From assembly GCA_916613615.1 (NCBI GenBank), contig OU744721.1, positions 77,691,060-77,755,059 on the forward strand: DNA of 64,000 bases, written 5' to 3'. The stretch is from Steromphala cineraria (taxonomy: Eukaryota > Mollusca > Gastropoda > Trochida > Trochidae). The translations under genes were made by a program, and so were the position numbers. Positions 60,291 to 64,000 of the stretch are shown here, piece after piece; position 1 is the stretch's first letter, and the number at the start of each line of letters is the position of its first letter. The notes beneath the pieces are model-generated. The model made no database searches and was not told the origin of the DNA. It saw only the letters and a list, made by a program, of their open reading frames with translations.

Positions 60291-62769
60291 TTTCTATCAT
60301 TTATGAAGACCTAAGGTGAAACCATATTGCAATGATTATGCGAATAATGAAATATTGCATTGATTGAGAAATTCTTTTGTAATTTTTTGGTTCAATTATC
60401 AACCTTATGGAGATAGACATATATTAGATGAGGAAAATTCAATCTGCAAGGAAATAACCAAGTGTTTATAATATGTACATGGAAACATGAAAGTAAATTC
60501 CATTCTTGTCAGTACAGAACAAAATAATTAATTCAAATAAATGTATTTATTATTAGTTTCTCAAACACAACAATTTTCAAACAAACAATCTTACATGATA
60601 ATACGTTTCCTTATATAAAATAGATTTCAGATATCAAGACATCGTTTCTATTTATGTTGATGTTTGCCGTTAAAGCTGTTCTGAAATTAGCTATTATAAA
60701 TTTGGAAAATATCCATTTATCGTGTTATAGGTGTATTTTTCTGCAAAATACTATTCAGATTGCAGAGTAATATTTTTCAAAACTTTGGTTCTAACTGTGG
60801 TGCCCAATAAGCACGCTTTTATTATTTCCTTTATATGTACAGTTACATTTTGCGCTGAGGAACTTACATAATTATTCCCCACTCTTACCAATACCATATT
60901 GTTTTATTATTTTCGAATTATTGGATTTTCATCTGAATGCATAAATTGATGCACAATGTATGGACATATTGTGATTGTGATTATGTGAAAATATGTCTAC
61001 ATATTAATACAGCCACTCTCAAACTTCAAATGACTTTCCCTTGAATGTATCTGCTTAATTTGAAAGATACATAATGATAATTCACCAAATATTTTTATGT
61101 TAATCTTCATTAAATAATTAAGCAATTAATGATTGAATCAATTTAAGGAAACAATGGTGTCTACAGCATAATTTATTAGTCAACTTAAACAATAAGGTAA
61201 CAAGTTCTGAATTGTTTCTATTTTCCTTAATTTGTCAAATGATAAAGTAAATTGTAGTTTATATATATAACCAATTTCTATATGAACAAAATATCATTCA
61301 TTGTCTCTGTTCTAAGGTAGCAATACCAAACAAAAGTACAACATCTAAATGTGTCATAAGAACCGTCAGGATATCATAATACTTGGGGCCTATATTCATA
61401 GCATACATTTTCTTGTGTAGTAAGTTGCATATAACGTTTTGGTTTGTTACATGAATTGAATCTTCTGAATACACTTTGTCAAATTTTGAAGATTGGTTTT
61501 ATAAAAACATATTCGATGTCCACATTAATTTCTTTGATAGTTATTTCACATATTTTTCTTCCTCAAATCTAAAAGAGTTATTTCATGTCTTCAAAAACAC
61601 ATATAAATAAATGTAAATGGGACTAAATTACAGCTGCTAAACAACTAAATTGTTATACTAAAGATTTGTATACCACAAAAGAGTTAAATAACGTGTTTGT
61701 CATATTTCTGGTCGAAAGAAATGGTGAGAAGTTGAAATGATATAGAAAACGTTTCTGAAGAATTTCAAAGTATTTAAAAAATCACACGTGCTTAAATTCA
61801 GCTTTTCACAAAATACATAAGTTGTCTTTACTGCTATGTATAAGGATTCAACTAATACCCAAATACATTGTGCTATGAACATGTTATATGGTTATGTTTT
61901 TCACATTGGGTGTATGATAAAATGTCTATATATTTTTAAAGAAAATTTTCAAAGTTCGTTTCTATTTCCTTTATAGAAAATAATTCAGTATTCAATTAAA
62001 TATAATCAGAATAGGACAAAAAGCGAAATACAAACAGTTAGATAAATAATTAAAAATATGTTTTCACGTTTAAACAAACTATTTTATTAATTATAACCAT
62101 CTTAAATCTATTTTGTATTTCATGCTAAATAGTTTATTTCAGGTTTCTGTTATTGCCACAAGTGAACTTTTTGCACTTAGATACACAGCAAAAGGTTAAG
62201 ATAAAAGCAATTATCATTCCATAAAGTAAAGTGATACCCAAGGGTAGGTAGACTTATAGACTCTGGTAACTGTGCCTTCAGGTCGGAGGGTTCTAGTGAA
62301 TGAATATAAACCTGATCAGCTGGAAACCATAATAACTTGAGATGACTTGATTATCATACATAATCAACTTTATTACCTTGGATTTTCAGATACAATCGAT
62401 TCTTTTTATTTTTAACGATACTGATGTTATTCGTACATATCATTAGATGAATTTTGTTAACATGTTCACAAAGGTTTGATTTTAATATATGAAATAAACT
62501 TTATGTTCTGGTTTCTAAATAAAACAAAAATATATATTCATTATACGATATAAACCGCATTTTGAACTTTTGTTACTGTATGTTTGTAAATTCATTTATA
62601 GTGATAGTAATAAGTAGATATACATTTGTTTCTATGTTTAATACACATAATGTTTTCTGCAATTATATGTATATATACAACAAGGTTTCTTCACTTGCTA
62701 GTGTGTCTTAGAACAATTATTATGGGTTCCATTTGGATGTCAATTAAAAAAAACTAAACAGCAATGAAA
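60291..62769. other. AT-rich, no gene seen
   Basis: No supported gene or RNA. A homeodomain-type TAATTAAGCAATTAATGATT lies at 61116-61135, and a slightly more complex patch at 62220-62350. Confidence 0.45.
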
Positions 62770-62920
62770 AGGATTGCCAACTCCCCATATGTAAGAAAAA
62801 CATTTTCAAGCCATATTTTGGCTCGTCTAATCACAGGTGCAGAATTTCGAAATTCGGTATGGTGAAATAGACAGCAGGGGTCATATTTTTTAATTAAAAT
62901 TGATTAAATTTCCATTATGA
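62770..62920 (+). repeat. Dispersed repeat family, copy 2
   Basis: Partner of 20775-20925, with landmarks CAAGCCATATTTTGG, GGTGCAGAATTTCG, AATAGACAGC and GGGGTCATATTTT. Confidence 0.65.
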
Positions 62921-63409
62921 TATTCCACATAGGCTCTCTGAGATAAAATGTGCACCCTTTCATTCTTTTGCACTGGTCGATGGCAATCATACCTATGCTA
63001 AGGATGCCTGGAAATATAAGTGTGTCCAATGAAAGTACAGAAATATATTTGTGAAAAAAACAACATAATGATAACAACAGAAAAAACATCGACAACAAAC
63101 TCAACAAGTTTTATTCATCAGTAAGTCTTGTCCGTTACCTGAACAGAGACTAATAAAATAACGTGAGAGAAATCTATCTTAATGTAACAAGATATCTTCA
63201 ATTTTCGAAGGACATGACATCTTTGAAAAAATGTTGTTTAACGGATTACACTTCTGTCCCCTTTGTACTAATTGGGGTCACCAAATTTATTTCTTACAGA
63301 AGCATATTTGTCTCTGTCTTTATGAATAATGAGGACGAGCTGTAGTAATTACATTATAAACATCAAACAAATCAGACACTCTCCTTTATCACTGCCATTA
63401 AGTCATATT
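62921..63409. other. AT-rich, no feature seen
   Basis: Nothing supportable. Confidence 0.45.
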
Positions 63410-63995
63410 CAGTACTTAGAGTGGCCAACATTTCGTCGCCTCTTTAGCCTCTGATTTTACGGCCTCCAAATAACCGCTGGCAGATTTTCTGCCAATGACA
63501 AATAAACAACCATTGATTCCTTACAAGTTCAAAGAAAATAAAATTGGTTTTAAACCCAGGGAAGATACCATTCCACTGATAAGAAAAGGGGCACCGAAGT
63601 GATCCTCTAAATTGTGCAAACTGCTGCCGATGATAGAAACACAGAAGATAACAAAAGAAGCGACCAGTACCTCTCACAAATCCCCAATAAAGCAGAATGC
63701 AAATTGCTCGTAAAGGAAAGAGAGGGGCGACATGATTGATTGTAAGGGACGTATCTTGCTGGCAAGACCATTTGATAATCAGAGTTCACTGAGGCGACCA
63801 GCGAGCCCGTACCTCCGTGCAGCCAGCTCTAGGCCTTGGGAGAAGTCATTAAGAAATGATTAGACTTAACAATAATTAAAGAAATTCATTTAGGCGTGAA
63901 AGAGATAGAATAACTCATTACCATTCAGTGAAATCACCCGCAAATAGATACATATCAGAGTGACTGATTCCCGACGAAGCCTGGAGAGGCAAATC
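63410..63995. promoter_or_regulatory. Putative regulatory island at the window edge
   Basis: Complex, repeat-free sequence with known-type sites: FOX-type ATAAACA (63502), TCF-type TTCAAAG (63528, the inverse of CTTTGAA), and PBC/Hox-type TGATTGAT (63733). Two minus-strand frames cover part of it but show no domain or splice context. It may continue beyond the window. Confidence 0.42.
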
Positions 63996-64000
63996 ATAAA

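Noticed and set aside
63444..63789. Minus-strand frames of 60-77 codons near the window end
   Set aside because: Overlap in different frames within a motif-rich noncoding island; no domain or splice context.

Overview
The window looks like nuclear DNA of an invertebrate animal, most likely a lophotrochozoan such as a mollusc. It is AT-rich, with introns of kilobase size, GT-AG splice sites, tRNA-derived SINE and LINE debris, TTAA-flanked inverted-repeat elements, and coding exons far richer in GC than their surroundings. The assignment to phylum is inference. Nothing bacterial or viral is visible.

Layout: 1-10.3 kb is an array of about four diverged direct copies of a 2.7-4 kb unit, with no conserved reading frame. 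At 10.9-13.3 kb (+) are the last two exons of a gene for a GPI-anchored Ly6/uPAR-type protein; its signal-peptide exon was not found. At 14.4-15.3 kb lie a foldback element and a TTAA-flanked MITE. At 17.0-19.6 kb (+) is a complete four-exon gene for a 66-residue secreted protein with one antistasin-like domain; its exons are too small to show as long ORFs. From 19.6 to 46.3 kb I find no convincing gene. That stretch is AT-rich DNA with scattered repeats and several short islands of complex, CpG-containing, repeat-free sequence (25.2-26.6, 28.6-28.8, 29.4-29.7, 33.0-34.6, 37.3-38.6 and 41.7-42.4 kb).

The main gene is a UNCX (UNC-4 type) paired-like homeobox gene on the minus strand, 56,011 down to 46,327. 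It has three coding exons, two introns (3.3 and 5.1 kb) and a predicted protein of 445 residues. I read a Groucho-type eh1 motif on each side of the homeodomain and a CtBP-like motif near the C terminus, so it is probably a transcriptional repressor. Upstream (56.0-64 kb) and in both introns are more islands of the same kind, including a cluster of nine CAGGTA/CAGGTG sites at 59.97-60.24 kb. The simplest reading is that 19.6-64 kb is the regulatory landscape of this developmental gene; that is inference.

Most useful observations: the dual-eh1 architecture of the UNCX protein; a tandem repeat abutting the UNCX exon 2 splice donor that copies the donor itself; an enhancer-like module present twice at 25.77 and 26.44 kb; the CAGGTA cluster; two CTCF-like motifs in convergent orientation on either side of the downstream half of the locus; and a LINE fragment nested in a SINE with a clear 11-bp target duplication.
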